Source: Polaribacter septentrionalilitoris | Lineage (GTDB): Bacteria; Bacteroidota; Bacteroidia; Flavobacteriales; Flavobacteriaceae | DNA: 64,000 bases | NCBI RefSeq assembly: GCF_009832745.1 | Contig: NZ_VRMJ01000025.1 | Coordinates: 186,001-250,000, forward strand | Direction: 5' to 3' | Part shown: one piece after another, positions 38,167 to 46,653 of the stretch | Layout: every line of letters starts with the position of its first letter | How positions within the stretch are numbered: position 1 is the stretch's first letter | Position numbers and translations under genes: made by a program | The notes under the pieces: generated by a model | Databases searched by the model: none | Told to the model about the DNA's origin: nothing | The model's input: the letters and a program-made list of their open reading frames with translations, nothing else

Positions 38167-39360
38167 TTATCTTATTTGTCCATTTCCGTGAATATACCAT
38201 TTGTTCGTAACTAAATGTTGTAAACCTATTGGGCCACGTTGATGTAATTTATCAGTACTAATGGCTAATTCACCACCCAAACCTAATTGACCTCCATCTG
38301 TAAAACGAGTGGAAGCGTTGTGATACACAGCTGCAGTATCTACATTTTCCATAAATAATTTAGCCTCTTCATCATTTTTTGTAATTATTGATGATGAATG
38401 TCCACCAGAAAACTTGTTAATCTTTTCAATTGCGGCTGAGTTTGATGAAATTGTACCCACCACAATTTTATAATCTAAAAACTCTTCATGCCAAACTGAA
38501 TCAGATTCAATTTGATTTAAATTGTAATTTTTAGCTATAATTTCATCACCTAAAATAGTAATATTAGCTTCTTTTAGTTTGCTGATTAACAGATTGATGA
38601 AGTCTTTTTTATTTGTTAGGTTTTTATCAATAAGAACTTTATCAACAGCATTACAAGCAGAAATTTTTGACTTCCCGTTTAAGATGACATCAATAGCGAT
38701 GTCTAAATCAGCCTCTTTTTCTACAAATACAAAGTTGTTTCCACGTCCGCTAATAATTACAGGACAAGTAGCATGTTGTTTTACAAAAGCAATTAATTTT
38801 TCTCCACCTCTTGGTACAATTAAATCTACCTTCTGAGTTGGTTTTTCTAAAAATGCTTGTGTTTCTGTTCTGTTAAATTGTAAATATGTTACCCAATTTG
38901 TAGACGCATTATGTTTTTGTAATGCTTTGTGCCATAAATCGACAATTTTTAAATTAGATTGTAAAGATTCTTTGCCACCTTTTAGTAAAATTTTATTTCC
39001 AGATTTAAAAGCAATTCCAGCAGCTTCAACTGTAACATCTGGTCTAGATTCGTAAATAATTAAAACAGTACCAAAAGAGGCAGTTTTATTATACACTTGC
39101 ATTCCGTTTTCGTGTTGAAAACTAAAACGTTCTACACCTACAGGATCTGCTTGAGATGCCAAATGTTTAGCTGCAGCAATCATTTCATCAACTTTAGCAT
39201 TTGTAACTTTTAAACGATCAAACATCGAAATATCATCACCTTTGTAAGCTTCTAAATCTTTTTTGTTGATGCTAATCAATTCAGCTCTATTGGCTTCCAA
39301 AAGTTCTGCCATGGTAAGCAAAACATTATTTCTTGTTTCTATGGATAGTAAGGTATTCAT
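38167..39360 (-). CDS. proA: Gamma-glutamyl phosphate reductase
   Basis: ProA reduces gamma-glutamyl phosphate to glutamate semialdehyde with NADPH. The aldehyde dehydrogenase-like fold shows YESRPDVTVEAAGIAFKSGN, LIVPRGGEKLI, and the catalytic Cys in SACNAVDKVLI (about residue 240), followed by NASTRFTDGGQLGLGGELAIST. At 397 residues it is normal for the family. It precedes proB on the transcript. The gap to argD carries a GTCGAAGT-type repeat fragment. Confidence 0.96.
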   Translation of the reverse strand: MNTLLSIETRNNVLLTMAELLEANRAELISINKKDLEAYKGDDISMFDRLKVTNAKVDEMIAAAKHLASQADPVGVERFSFQHENGMQVYNKTASFGTVLIIYESRPDVTVEAAGIAFKSGNKILLKGGKESLQSNLKIVDLWHKALQKHNASTNWVTYLQFNRTETQAFLEKPTQKVDLIVPRGGEKLIAFVKQHATCPVIISGRGNNFVFVEKEADLDIAIDVILNGKSKISACNAVDKVLIDKNLTNKKDFINLLISKLKEANITILGDEIIAKNYNLNQIESDSVWHEEFLDYKIVVGTISSNSAAIEKINKFSGGHSSSIITKNDEEAKLFMENVDTAAVYHNASTRFTDGGQLGLGGELAISTDKLHQRGPIGLQHLVTNKWYIHGNGQIR

Positions 39361-39378
39361 TATTTTATTGTTAATATC

Positions 39379-39408
39379 GACTTCGACAGGATCGATCAGT
39401 CTGACATT
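39379..39408. repeat. TGTCA-CTGA-GTCGAAGT dispersed repeat, copy 1
   Basis: Read on the minus strand it is TGTCAGACTGA then TGTCGAAGT with seven bases between. The plus-strand copy at 49113-49135 has TGTCAAACTGA then TGTCGAAGT with three. It lies in the 57-base gap between argD and proA. Confidence 0.7.
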
Positions 39409-39417
39409 TTTATTTTG

Positions 39418-40548
39418 TTAATGATTTAAAGCGTCTATTAATGCTTCGAAAAATTGATTGATATGATCTTTTTTTACCGTTAATGGAGGTAAAATTCGCA
39501 ATAACTTTTTATTAGCTGCACCACCTGTAAAAATGTGGTAATCGTAAATTAGTTTTTTTCTTAAATCACCAACTTCAAAATCAAATTCTAGCCCTAACAT
39601 TAAGCCTTTTCCTTTAATGTTTTTTATCTGAGGAATGGTTCTTGCAATTTTGATAAAATATTCAGAAATTTCATTCACATTCTCTATCAAGTTTTGTTCT
39701 TCAATTGCATTTAGAACAGATAAACCAGCAGCACAAGCCAAATGATTTCCACCAAATGTAGTTCCTAACATTCCGAATTTAGCTTCGATATTTGGGTGAA
39801 TTAAAATACCGCCAATAGGAAAACCATTTCCCATTCCCTTTGCAATAGAAATGATATCTGGAGTAACATTATAATGCTGAAAAGCAAAGAATTTACCAGA
39901 ACGTCCATAACCAGACTGTACTTCATCAGCAATAAATAGGGTGTTGTTAGCTTTACAAAGTTTATCAACTTGTTCGAAAAAATTGGCAGTTGCTTGATCT
40001 AAACCACCAACTCCTTGAATAAACTCAACAATCACAGCACAAACATCACCTTTTTCCAATTCTGTTTTTACGCTATCTATATCATTTAAATCTAGAATAG
40101 TTACTTTCTGTTGAGCATTGATTGGTGCAATTATATTTTTGTTATCAGTTGCAGCCACAGCAGCAGATGTACGTCCATGAAAACCATTAGTAAAAGCAAT
40201 TACTCTTGATTTATCAGTTTTAAAAGAGGCTAGTTTTAAGGCATTTTCATTGGCTTCTGCTCCAGAGTTACATAAAAATAATTCGTAATCTTCACAGCCA
40301 GAAAGCGATTCAATTTTATCCGCTAATTTTTTTTGTAAAGGATTCTGAATAGCGTTTGAGTAAAATCCTAATTTAGAAACTTGTTTGGTGATTGCTTCGA
40401 CATATTTTGGATGAGCGTGACCAATAGAAATAACAGCATGACCACCATATAAGTCTAAATATTCAGTTTTATTTTCATCGTAAACATAGACTCCTTTTGC
40501 TTTTACAGGAGTTACATCATACAAAGGATACACGTTAAACAAAGGCAT
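39418..40548 (-). CDS. argD: Acylornithine aminotransferase
   Basis: ArgD transfers the amino group from glutamate to N-acylglutamate semialdehyde, a PLP-dependent reaction. The start (FNVYPLYDVTPVKAKG) and LDLYGGHAVISIGHAHPKY are as in ArgD. The cofactor region is ADEVQSGYGRSGKFFAF, with the Schiff-base Lys in ISIAKGMGNGFPIGG (about residue 240), and the late GTTFGGNHLACAA motif. The length of 376 residues is typical. It lies 33 bases after proC. The acyl group handled (acetyl or succinyl) is not evident from sequence. Confidence 0.95.
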   Translation of the reverse strand: MPLFNVYPLYDVTPVKAKGVYVYDENKTEYLDLYGGHAVISIGHAHPKYVEAITKQVSKLGFYSNAIQNPLQKKLADKIESLSGCEDYELFLCNSGAEANENALKLASFKTDKSRVIAFTNGFHGRTSAAVAATDNKNIIAPINAQQKVTILDLNDIDSVKTELEKGDVCAVIVEFIQGVGGLDQATANFFEQVDKLCKANNTLFIADEVQSGYGRSGKFFAFQHYNVTPDIISIAKGMGNGFPIGGILIHPNIEAKFGMLGTTFGGNHLACAAGLSVLNAIEEQNLIENVNEISEYFIKIARTIPQIKNIKGKGLMLGLEFDFEVGDLRKKLIYDYHIFTGGAANKKLLRILPPLTVKKDHINQFFEALIDALNH

Positions 40549-40581
40549 AATTATAGGTTTTGTTTGATTAATTCTTTTTCT

Positions 40582-41376
40582 TTAGTTTGTTTTTATTTGA
40601 TTGATTTTTTCAAATGAAGCATTAATCCCTTTGATTAAAGAAGAACTTAATCCTTGATGCTCCATTTCGTTTAAACCTTCAATAGTACATCCACTTGGAG
40701 TGGTTACTCTATCTATTTCTGCTTCTGGATGATTACCAGATTTTTTTAATAAAGTTGCAGCACCAAAACAGGTTTGCATTGCCAATTCGTGCGCTTCAGC
40801 AGCTTCAAATCCTAGTTGAATAGCACCTTGAGTTGTAGCTCTAATTAAACGCATCCAAAAAGCAATTCCGCTTGCACAAATAACTGTTGCAGCTTGTAAT
40901 TGTTCTTCAGGAATTTCCATAGAAACACCTAAGCTATTAAAAATAGTTTTTGCCAATTCTATTTGTTCTTTTCCTTTTGAATTTGGAGAAAGACAGGTCA
41001 TAGATTGACGAACAGATGCAGCAGTATTTGGCATTGCTCTAACTATGGCGTGTTTAGCACCAATAATATTTTCTATTTTCCCAATAGAATATCCTGTAGC
41101 AACAGAAATAATCAACTGATTTTTACGAAGTAAATATTTTACATTTTCTAAGATTTTACTCAGATGTTTTGGTTGAACAGCAAAAATGATAATATCAGCA
41201 TTATCAACAGCAAAAGTATTATCTGCAGTTAATGTAACTTCTTTATATTTTTTAAAACTACTTAAAGATTCTGTATTTCTTTTTGTTAAATACAAAGCAC
41301 TTACTGCTTTTTTAGACAATAATCCTTTTGCGATAGATTGCCCTAAACTTCCTGCTCCAATAATTGCTACTTTCAT
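40582..41376 (-). CDS. proC: Pyrroline-5-carboxylate reductase
   Basis: ProC reduces pyrroline-5-carboxylate to proline. The NAD(P)H-binding motif is IIGAGSLGQSIAKGL (residues 4-18), with the family motif AVQPKHLSKIL and the C-terminal TTPSGCTIEGLNEME signature region. At 264 residues it is normal. In flavobacteria it is found between argC and argD as here. The start is 80 bases after the argC stop, across an inverted repeat. Confidence 0.95.
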   Translation of the reverse strand: MKVAIIGAGSLGQSIAKGLLSKKAVSALYLTKRNTESLSSFKKYKEVTLTADNTFAVDNADIIIFAVQPKHLSKILENVKYLLRKNQLIISVATGYSIGKIENIIGAKHAIVRAMPNTAASVRQSMTCLSPNSKGKEQIELAKTIFNSLGVSMEIPEEQLQAATVICASGIAFWMRLIRATTQGAIQLGFEAAEAHELAMQTCFGAATLLKKSGNHPEAEIDRVTTPSGCTIEGLNEMEHQGLSSSLIKGINASFEKINQIKTN

Positions 41377-41391
41377 AAGTATTAGTTTTGG

Positions 41392-41450
41392 GTTGATGGT
41401 TTTTTGTTGTTAGGTATCGTATCTATTAACAAACCACAAAAACCATCAAC
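41392..41450. repeat. Inverted repeat between argC and proC
   Basis: Left arm 41392-41412 (GTTGATGGTTTTTT...) pairs with right arm 41427-41450 (ending AAAAACCATCAAC) with two mismatches over about 21 bases. The loop is GTATCGTATCTATT-like. It is an A/T-rich intercistronic hairpin. Confidence 0.8.
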
Positions 41451-41456
41451 TAAATT

Positions 41457-42437
41457 TTAAAAATAATTTGCTTTTAAATTTAATCCTAAATTTTCTTCAA
41501 AGCCATACATTAAATTCATGTTTTGAATGGCTTGACCAGATGCTCCTTTTAGTAAATTATCTATTGTACTTGTTATTAGTAATTTATTTCCGTGTTTTTC
41601 TAACTGAACCAAACATTTATTTGTATTCACTACTTGCTTCATATGAATAGGGTCATCAGAAACAAAAGTAAATGCAGCATCTTTATAAAACGTTTTATAG
41701 ATTTTCTGTGCATTTTCAATAGAACCTTCAAATTTTGTATAGGTTGTTGCAAAAATCCCTCTTGAGAAATTCCCTCTATTTGGCATAAAGTTAATTTCTG
41801 AATTAAAATCTGATTGTAATTGATGTACAGTTTGATTAATTTCTCCTAAATGTTGATGTGCAAAAGCCTTATAATGCGAAAAGTTATTATCTCTCCACGT
41901 AAAATGAGTGGTTTTTGATAATGATGTTCCTGCACCTGTTGCGCCTGTTACAGCATTGATGTGAACATCATTTTTTAATAATCCGTTTGCCGCTAAAGGT
42001 AAAATAGCCAATTGTAAAGCGGTTGCAAAACAACCAGGATTTGCTATATATTTAGTGTTTTTTATGGCTTCTTTTTGCAATTCAGGTAAACCATACACAA
42101 ATTCCTTATCATCTAAAATTCGATCCGCAGTTAATCTAAAATCATTGCTTAAATCAATAATTTTTGTGTTTTCAGAAAAACTATTTTCTTTCAAAAAAGC
42201 AGTAGAATTTCCATGACCCAAACACAAGAATAAAACATCTACATCAACGTTGATTTCTTGAGTAAATTCCATTTCAGTTGAACCAATTAAATCTTGATGG
42301 ACTTTATAGATTTTGTTTCCTGCATTGGAAGTGCTGTACACAAAATTAATGTTGGTTTTTGGGTGATTTAACAACAACCTGATTAATTCACCAGCTGTGT
42401 AACCAGCACCACCTATAATTCCTACTTCTAATTTCAT
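41457..42437 (-). CDS. argC: N-acyl-gamma-glutamyl-phosphate reductase
   Basis: ArgC reduces N-acylglutamyl phosphate to the semialdehyde. The N-terminal dinucleotide motif is IIGGAGYTAGELIRLLLNHP, the catalytic Cys is in ANPGCFATALQLA (about residue 136), and TGATGAGTSLSKTTHF is the usual loop. At 326 residues it matches the type that occurs beside argD in Bacteroidota. It is 16 bases downstream of argG, so the two are one transcript. Confidence 0.96.
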   Translation of the reverse strand: MKLEVGIIGGAGYTAGELIRLLLNHPKTNINFVYSTSNAGNKIYKVHQDLIGSTEMEFTQEINVDVDVLFLCLGHGNSTAFLKENSFSENTKIIDLSNDFRLTADRILDDKEFVYGLPELQKEAIKNTKYIANPGCFATALQLAILPLAANGLLKNDVHINAVTGATGAGTSLSKTTHFTWRDNNFSHYKAFAHQHLGEINQTVHQLQSDFNSEINFMPNRGNFSRGIFATTYTKFEGSIENAQKIYKTFYKDAAFTFVSDDPIHMKQVVNTNKCLVQLEKHGNKLLITSTIDNLLKGASGQAIQNMNLMYGFEENLGLNLKANYF

Positions 42438-42453
42438 TGTGTAATTGTTTAAC

Positions 42454-43632
42454 TTATTTATTATTTACTTGCTGATAAATTTTATTCTGATTTCCTAAAA
42501 TCTTAATAAAACCTTTGGCATCATCTGCTGTCCAAGCTTTATTTTCTTCTCCGTAAGTACTAAATTTACTCGACATTAAATCGTGCTCTGAAACAATTCC
42601 GTCTAAAGAAAAATGATATGGTTTCAACGTAACTACAACATCACCAGAAACCATTTTTTGAGAATTTTGTAAAAAGGCTTCAATATCTCTCATTACAGGA
42701 TCTAAATATTGGCCTTCGTGTAAATGCATTCCGTAAAAACTAGATAAATATTCTTTGTGTTGTAATTGCCATTTAGTTAAGGTATGTTTTTCTAATAAAT
42801 GATGTGCTTTTACAGTAATTAAAGCAGCAGCAGCTTCAAAACCAACTCTACCTTTTGTACCTACAATTGTATCACCTACATGAATATCTCTACCAATTGC
42901 AAACTTAGAAGCGATATTATTTAAGTTTTCTATATTGATTTCAGGTGTATTTTCTTCGCCATTTAAAGCTACAAATTCACCATTTTTAAAAGTTATGGTT
43001 ACTTTTTCTTCACCTTCTTTTTCTAATTGAGAAGGATAAGCTTCATTAGGTAAAGGTTTCTCTGATTTTAAAGTTTCTACACCACCAACACTAGTACCCC
43101 AAAGTCCTTTGTTTACAGAATATTTTGATTTTTCCCAAGGCATATCAATTCCTTCAGATTTTAAATAATCAATTTCTTCTTGTCTTGTTAATTTTTGGTC
43201 TCTAATAGGTGTAATAATATTAATTCCTGGTGCTAAGGTTTGAAAAATCATATCAAAACGTACTTGATCATTTCCTGCACCAGTACTTCCGTGAGCAATA
43301 TATTCTGCCCCAATACTTTTTGCATATTCCACTATTTCTATAGCTTGAATAATTCTCTCAGCACTAACAGATAAAGGGTATGTAGCATTTTTTAATACAT
43401 TTCCAAAAATCAAATATTTTACAACTTTAGTATAAAACGTAGGTACTGCATTGATGTTTTTATAGGTAGCCACACCCATTTTATAGGCATTACTTTCTAT
43501 GTGATTGATTTCTTCTTTTGTAAATCCACCTGTATTTACGCTTACAGCATGAACTTCATATTCTTTGGATAAACTTACTGCACAGTATGAGGTATCTAAT
43601 CCGCCACTATATGCAATTACTAATTTTTTCAT
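42454..43632 (-). CDS. argG: Argininosuccinate synthase
   Basis: ArgG joins citrulline and aspartate with ATP to argininosuccinate. The ATP-pyrophosphatase loop AYSGGLDTSYC (residues 7-17) and STGAGNDQVRFD (substrate contacts) are present. At 392 residues it is of normal size. The first four bases overlap the end of the upstream GNAT gene, indicating translational coupling. It is the second gene of the operon. Confidence 0.97.
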   Translation of the reverse strand: MKKLVIAYSGGLDTSYCAVSLSKEYEVHAVSVNTGGFTKEEINHIESNAYKMGVATYKNINAVPTFYTKVVKYLIFGNVLKNATYPLSVSAERIIQAIEIVEYAKSIGAEYIAHGSTGAGNDQVRFDMIFQTLAPGINIITPIRDQKLTRQEEIDYLKSEGIDMPWEKSKYSVNKGLWGTSVGGVETLKSEKPLPNEAYPSQLEKEGEEKVTITFKNGEFVALNGEENTPEINIENLNNIASKFAIGRDIHVGDTIVGTKGRVGFEAAAALITVKAHHLLEKHTLTKWQLQHKEYLSSFYGMHLHEGQYLDPVMRDIEAFLQNSQKMVSGDVVVTLKPYHFSLDGIVSEHDLMSSKFSTYGEENKAWTADDAKGFIKILGNQNKIYQQVNNK

Positions 43633-44246
43633 TTTTTATCTTTTTTTAAAAACAACGCTTGTTTTATTCTCTTTAATCTATTGAATGTTTTTACTTTTAT
43701 TGGTGTTTTTTCTTGTTCTTCTTTTTTATTTGGATCAAATAACATACCTGTACATAAACACATTTTTCTATTAGTTCTTGTTAAAACGTCGTAGTTTTTA
43801 CAAGTTTGGCAACCATTCCAAAATGTTTGATCATCTGTTAATTCAGAAAAAGTAACGGGTTTGTAACCTAAATCGCTATTTAATTTCATTACAGGCAATC
43901 CTGTGGTAATACTAAAAACTTTTGCATCTGGATATTTATTTCTAGAATGCTCAAAAATTTTGTGTTTTATTTTTTTAGCTAATCCTTTTCCTCTATAATC
44001 AGGATGAACAATTAAACCAGAATTAGCGACAAATTTTCCATGTCCCCATTTTTCGATATAACAAAAACCTGCAAACTCTCCTTTATCTAGAGCAATTACA
44101 GCATTTCCGTTTAATATTTTTGCAGAAACATATTCAGGTGTTCTTTTTGCAATCCCTGTACCTCTAACTTGAGCAGAGTCTGCAATTGTATCGCAGATGA
44201 TTTCTGCGTATTTTGTATGTGATTCATTTGCAATTACAACTTCCAT
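43629..44246 (-). CDS. GNAT acyltransferase, candidate N-acylglutamate synthase of the arginine operon
   Basis: A 205-residue GNAT protein. The acyl-CoA phosphate-binding loop is DYRGKGLAKKI (about residues 83-93) after a V-shaped strand (SGLIVHP). After the domain comes an unusual Cys-rich stretch, with Cys146, Cys149, Cys163 and Cys165 (CQTC and CLC), then a Lys-rich tail, suggesting a metal or redox site. It is the first gene of the operon and overlaps argG by four bases. The operon has no ArgA and no ArgJ, so this enzyme is the best candidate for acylating glutamate at the first step. That is inference from position; the family is otherwise annotated only as GNAT. Confidence 0.8.
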   Translation of the reverse strand: MEVVIANESHTKYAEIICDTIADSAQVRGTGIAKRTPEYVSAKILNGNAVIALDKGEFAGFCYIEKWGHGKFVANSGLIVHPDYRGKGLAKKIKHKIFEHSRNKYPDAKVFSITTGLPVMKLNSDLGYKPVTFSELTDDQTFWNGCQTCKNYDVLTRTNRKMCLCTGMLFDPNKKEEQEKTPIKVKTFNRLKRIKQALFLKKDKK

Positions 44247-44335
44247 TGAATTACGTTTTTATTTTTTTAATATGAAAAGACTTGTTGTTGAAAGCGGAAT
44301 TGGACACACCTAACTCCATAATTATATACATACCC

Positions 44336-44431
44336 TTACGGGCGGCGAAAATTTAGACGTCGCAAAGAAATATCATTACTACTTATGGTAGTTTGATTTT
44401 GGTTGACGTTAAAATTAGTATTGAAGTACAT
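44336..44431 (-). CDS. Putative arginine leader peptide of the arginine operon
   Basis: A 31-codon frame from ATG (44431) to TAA (44336) ends 89 bases before the first gene of the arginine operon. The C-terminus is LRRLNFRRP, with four Arg codons (CGA, CGT, CGC, CGC) in the last eight residues, two as adjacent pairs. The rest is Asn/Thr/Ser/Gln-rich with no signal peptide. The stop TAA sits in a GTAA tetraloop of a short GC stem (CCC-GTAA-GGG, 44332-44341). This fits ribosome stalling at Arg codons when arginine is low, as in attenuation leaders. I do not see a T-tract terminator after it, so the downstream mechanism is unclear. A chance ORF is possible. Confidence 0.5.
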   Translation of the reverse strand: MYFNTNFNVNQNQTTISSNDISLRRLNFRRP

Positions 44432-44623
44432 TGAATAAAAATAAAAATAGAGTAATTAAAATAGTATGCTAAATCTAGTATTAGCGAAACCTCCTGCGTA
44501 AGCGCAAGCTGGGAACTATCATATATGTTTTATTCTTTGAAGTTATCATCGGGTGTAAATGTATATATTTTTTGGTTTCTATTGCTATAACAATAATACT
44601 TTTTGATGACTTTTATGAAAAAT

Positions 44624-44646
44624 TAACGAAATTCAATATTTCGTTA
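44624..44646. promoter_or_regulatory. 9+5+9 palindrome, operator-like
   Basis: TAACGAAAT, five bases, ATTTCGTTA form a perfect 9-base inverted repeat. There is no T tract, so it resembles a dimeric regulator site more than a terminator. It lies about 195 bases upstream of the DUF2141 gene and about 190 bases upstream of the leader frame of the arginine operon. Confidence 0.5.
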
Positions 44647-44839
44647 TAAATTTAATATTAAAATATAATTTATTTCCATATTTATCAATAAATAATTGCT
44701 GGAAATCACTTGGCTTTATCAATTTAACACGTCTTTTTACAATTCATCCTAAAAAAGATACAGTTCGGTATTCTTTAATTTAGAAAATTATATTCTGATT
44801 GCATATTTGTACCATCAATAACAATAAAAACTTATACTT

Positions 44840-45253
44840 ATGAAACTTATCGTAGCAATTTTAGCAACAACACTGTTATTTATTACAAACTCAATAACAG
44901 CTCAAAACAAATCAATAACTGCAACTGTAGTAAATGTAACCTCAGATTCTGGTAAAGTAGGCTTTGCTTTATATAATAAAGTAACTTTTATGAAAACTCC
45001 CATAAAATCTAAGGAAGCAAAAATAGTTGAAGGAAAAAGTACTGTAACTTTCGAAAACTTAATTCCTGGAGAATATGCAATTATCTGTTATCATGATAAA
45101 AATGATAATGACAAAATGGATTTTGAATCAAATGGAATGCCTAAAGAGGATTACGGTGCTTCTAATAATGTAATGTCTTTTGGACCTCCTCAATATAATG
45201 ATGCTAAAATTGTATTGAATGATAAAAACTTGTCAATAGATATTAGATTTTAG
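44840..45253 (+). CDS. DUF2141 family exported protein
   Basis: A 137-residue exported protein with a signal peptide ending near NSITAQ. The mature part matches DUF2141: an Ig-like beta fold with GKVGFALYNK, LIPGEYAIICYHDKNDNDKMDFESNGMPKE (the Asp/Asn-rich EF-hand-like loop is characteristic) and YGASNN. The family is common in Bacteroidota and has no settled function; the acidic loop suggests calcium binding. It precedes the kinase by 38 bases and may share its transcript, but no functional link is visible. Confidence 0.87.
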   Translation: MKLIVAILATTLLFITNSITAQNKSITATVVNVTSDSGKVGFALYNKVTFMKTPIKSKEAKIVEGKSTVTFENLIPGEYAIICYHDKNDNDKMDFESNGMPKEDYGASNNVMSFGPPQYNDAKIVLNDKNLSIDIRF

Positions 45254-45291
45254 TAAATTAGTCCGTATTATTAAAAGATAACAAATAGATA

Positions 45292-46653
45292 ATGAACAAC
45301 CAAGATATATATACCATCAAAAGTTTTAAAAAAGGAGCAATTTTATGCTTAAAAATTACACTGATTTTTGCAGTTGTTTTTGGAATTGTCTTTGGGCAGC
45401 GAACTCTTGAAGGGATTTTATGGTCTTTCATTATTTCTGGAATGTATTCTTTAGGTTTAGGTTTAGGAAATGGCGTTATCAATAATTATTTATCAAAAAA
45501 GTGGGATTGGATTACACAAACCAATCAGAGAGTTTGGGCAGGTATTATTGCAACAATTTTGTACACAGTTCCTGTTGTTTTAGCGATTGATTATGTGGTT
45601 TTTATTATCATCAATAATAATGATGCAGCTAATTTTTTTAGTGGTAATTTTTTATGGGTCCATTTGTTTTATATCATTCTTTCTCTAGGAATATCAACAT
45701 TCTTGCACGCAAGAGGTTTTATGAAAAACTGGAAGTCTGCAATGACTAAAGAAACCACAAAACAAGAAATTGTAGCTAAAACAGAAACTGCAAAATTTGA
45801 ATCCTTAAAAAATCAATTAGATCCACATTTTTTATTCAATAGTTTAAATGTATTAACAAGTTTAATTGGTGAAAACCCAAATCAAGCAGAAAAATTTACA
45901 ACCAAACTCTCTAAAGTGTATAGATATGTTTTAGAGCAAAGAAATAAAGATTTGGTTCCAATTCAAGAAGAATTACAATTTGCAAAAACATATATGCAAT
46001 TGTTAGGAATGCGTTTTGAAGATGCGATACAATTTAATATTCCTGATAGTGTGAGTGATGGAGATTTAAAAATGGTGCCACTTTCATTACAACTATTATT
46101 AGAGAATGCCGTAAAACACAATGTGGTTTCATCCTCTAAGCCATTAGTGATATCAATTTATGAGGAAAATAATCATTTGATTATTGAAAACAATGTCAAT
46201 CCGAAAGAAGCAATAGGGAAAAGCACAAAAGTAGGCCTACAAAATATTGCTGATAGATACGGATTAATAACAGATAGACCTGTTAAAATAGAAAATAACA
46301 ACACAACTTTTAAGGTGAGTTTACCTCTCCTTTATAAAATGAACAATATTATGTACTCAGACGATTTAGAAAATAGCAAATATGTAAAAGCAGTAGAAAG
46401 GGTTGAGAAACTGAAAGAATTTTATCAGAATTTAGCTTCTTACTGTTTAGTAATTCCATTTTTAATATTTATTAACTTAAGATTTTCACCACAATTTCAC
46501 TGGTTTTGGTTTCCAATATTTGGATGGGGAATGGGATTAGTATTCCACTTCTTAGAAGTAAATAATTACAATATCTTCTTGGGTAAAAACTGGGAAGACA
46601 AAAAGATTAAAGAATTAATGGATAAAGAAAATCAACAAAAAAGATCACGATAA
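45292..46653 (+). CDS. LytS-family sensor histidine kinase with C-terminal 2TM domain
   Basis: A 453-residue membrane kinase. The N-terminal region has about four membrane segments (about residues 15-140) and no extracellular sensor domain. The kinase core is of the LytS/AgrC-like His_kinase family: the phospho-acceptor is His179 in LDPHFLFNSLN, followed by PLSLQLLLENAVKHNV (N box) and GLQNIADRY (G box). After about residue 345 a 2TM domain is fused (AVERVEKLKEFYQNLASYCLV, then FHWFWFPIFGWGMG, and FLGKNWEDKKIKEL). Its stop overlaps the start of the next gene by one base (TAATG). The four genes after it encode more 2TM domains and the sixth gene is the LytTR regulator. Confidence 0.92.
   Translation: MNNQDIYTIKSFKKGAILCLKITLIFAVVFGIVFGQRTLEGILWSFIISGMYSLGLGLGNGVINNYLSKKWDWITQTNQRVWAGIIATILYTVPVVLAIDYVVFIIINNNDAANFFSGNFLWVHLFYIILSLGISTFLHARGFMKNWKSAMTKETTKQEIVAKTETAKFESLKNQLDPHFLFNSLNVLTSLIGENPNQAEKFTTKLSKVYRYVLEQRNKDLVPIQEELQFAKTYMQLLGMRFEDAIQFNIPDSVSDGDLKMVPLSLQLLLENAVKHNVVSSSKPLVISIYEENNHLIIENNVNPKEAIGKSTKVGLQNIADRYGLITDRPVKIENNNTTFKVSLPLLYKMNNIMYSDDLENSKYVKAVERVEKLKEFYQNLASYCLVIPFLIFINLRFSPQFHWFWFPIFGWGMGLVFHFLEVNNYNIFLGKNWEDKKIKELMDKENQQKRSR

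Larger units (their letters stand above)
44247..44839. other. 593-base intergenic region between the arginine operon and the DUF2141 gene
   Basis: It holds, from the operon side, a 90-base untranslated leader, a 31-codon Arg-rich frame on the minus strand (44336-44431), short hairpins (for example 44338-44347 with a GTAA loop, 44377-44391, and a six-base stem at 44495-44510) in a G+C-richer stretch up to about 44515, and a 9+5+9-base palindrome at 44624-44646. The 44650-44839 part is plain A/T-rich sequence that should hold the promoter of the plus-strand gene; CATATTTG at 44801-44808 (7 of 8 matches) is a weak candidate. Confidence 0.7.

Noticed and set aside
44308..44314. ACCTAAC resembling an integron attC R box
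   Set aside because: No matching GTTAGGT box at a fitting distance and no integrase or cassette-like genes nearby.
44332..44520. Decayed insertion sequence or tRNA relic in the G+C-richer part of the spacer
   Set aside because: No transposase fragment, terminal inverted repeats, target duplication or cloverleaf could be made out; the part near the operon is better explained as a leader region.
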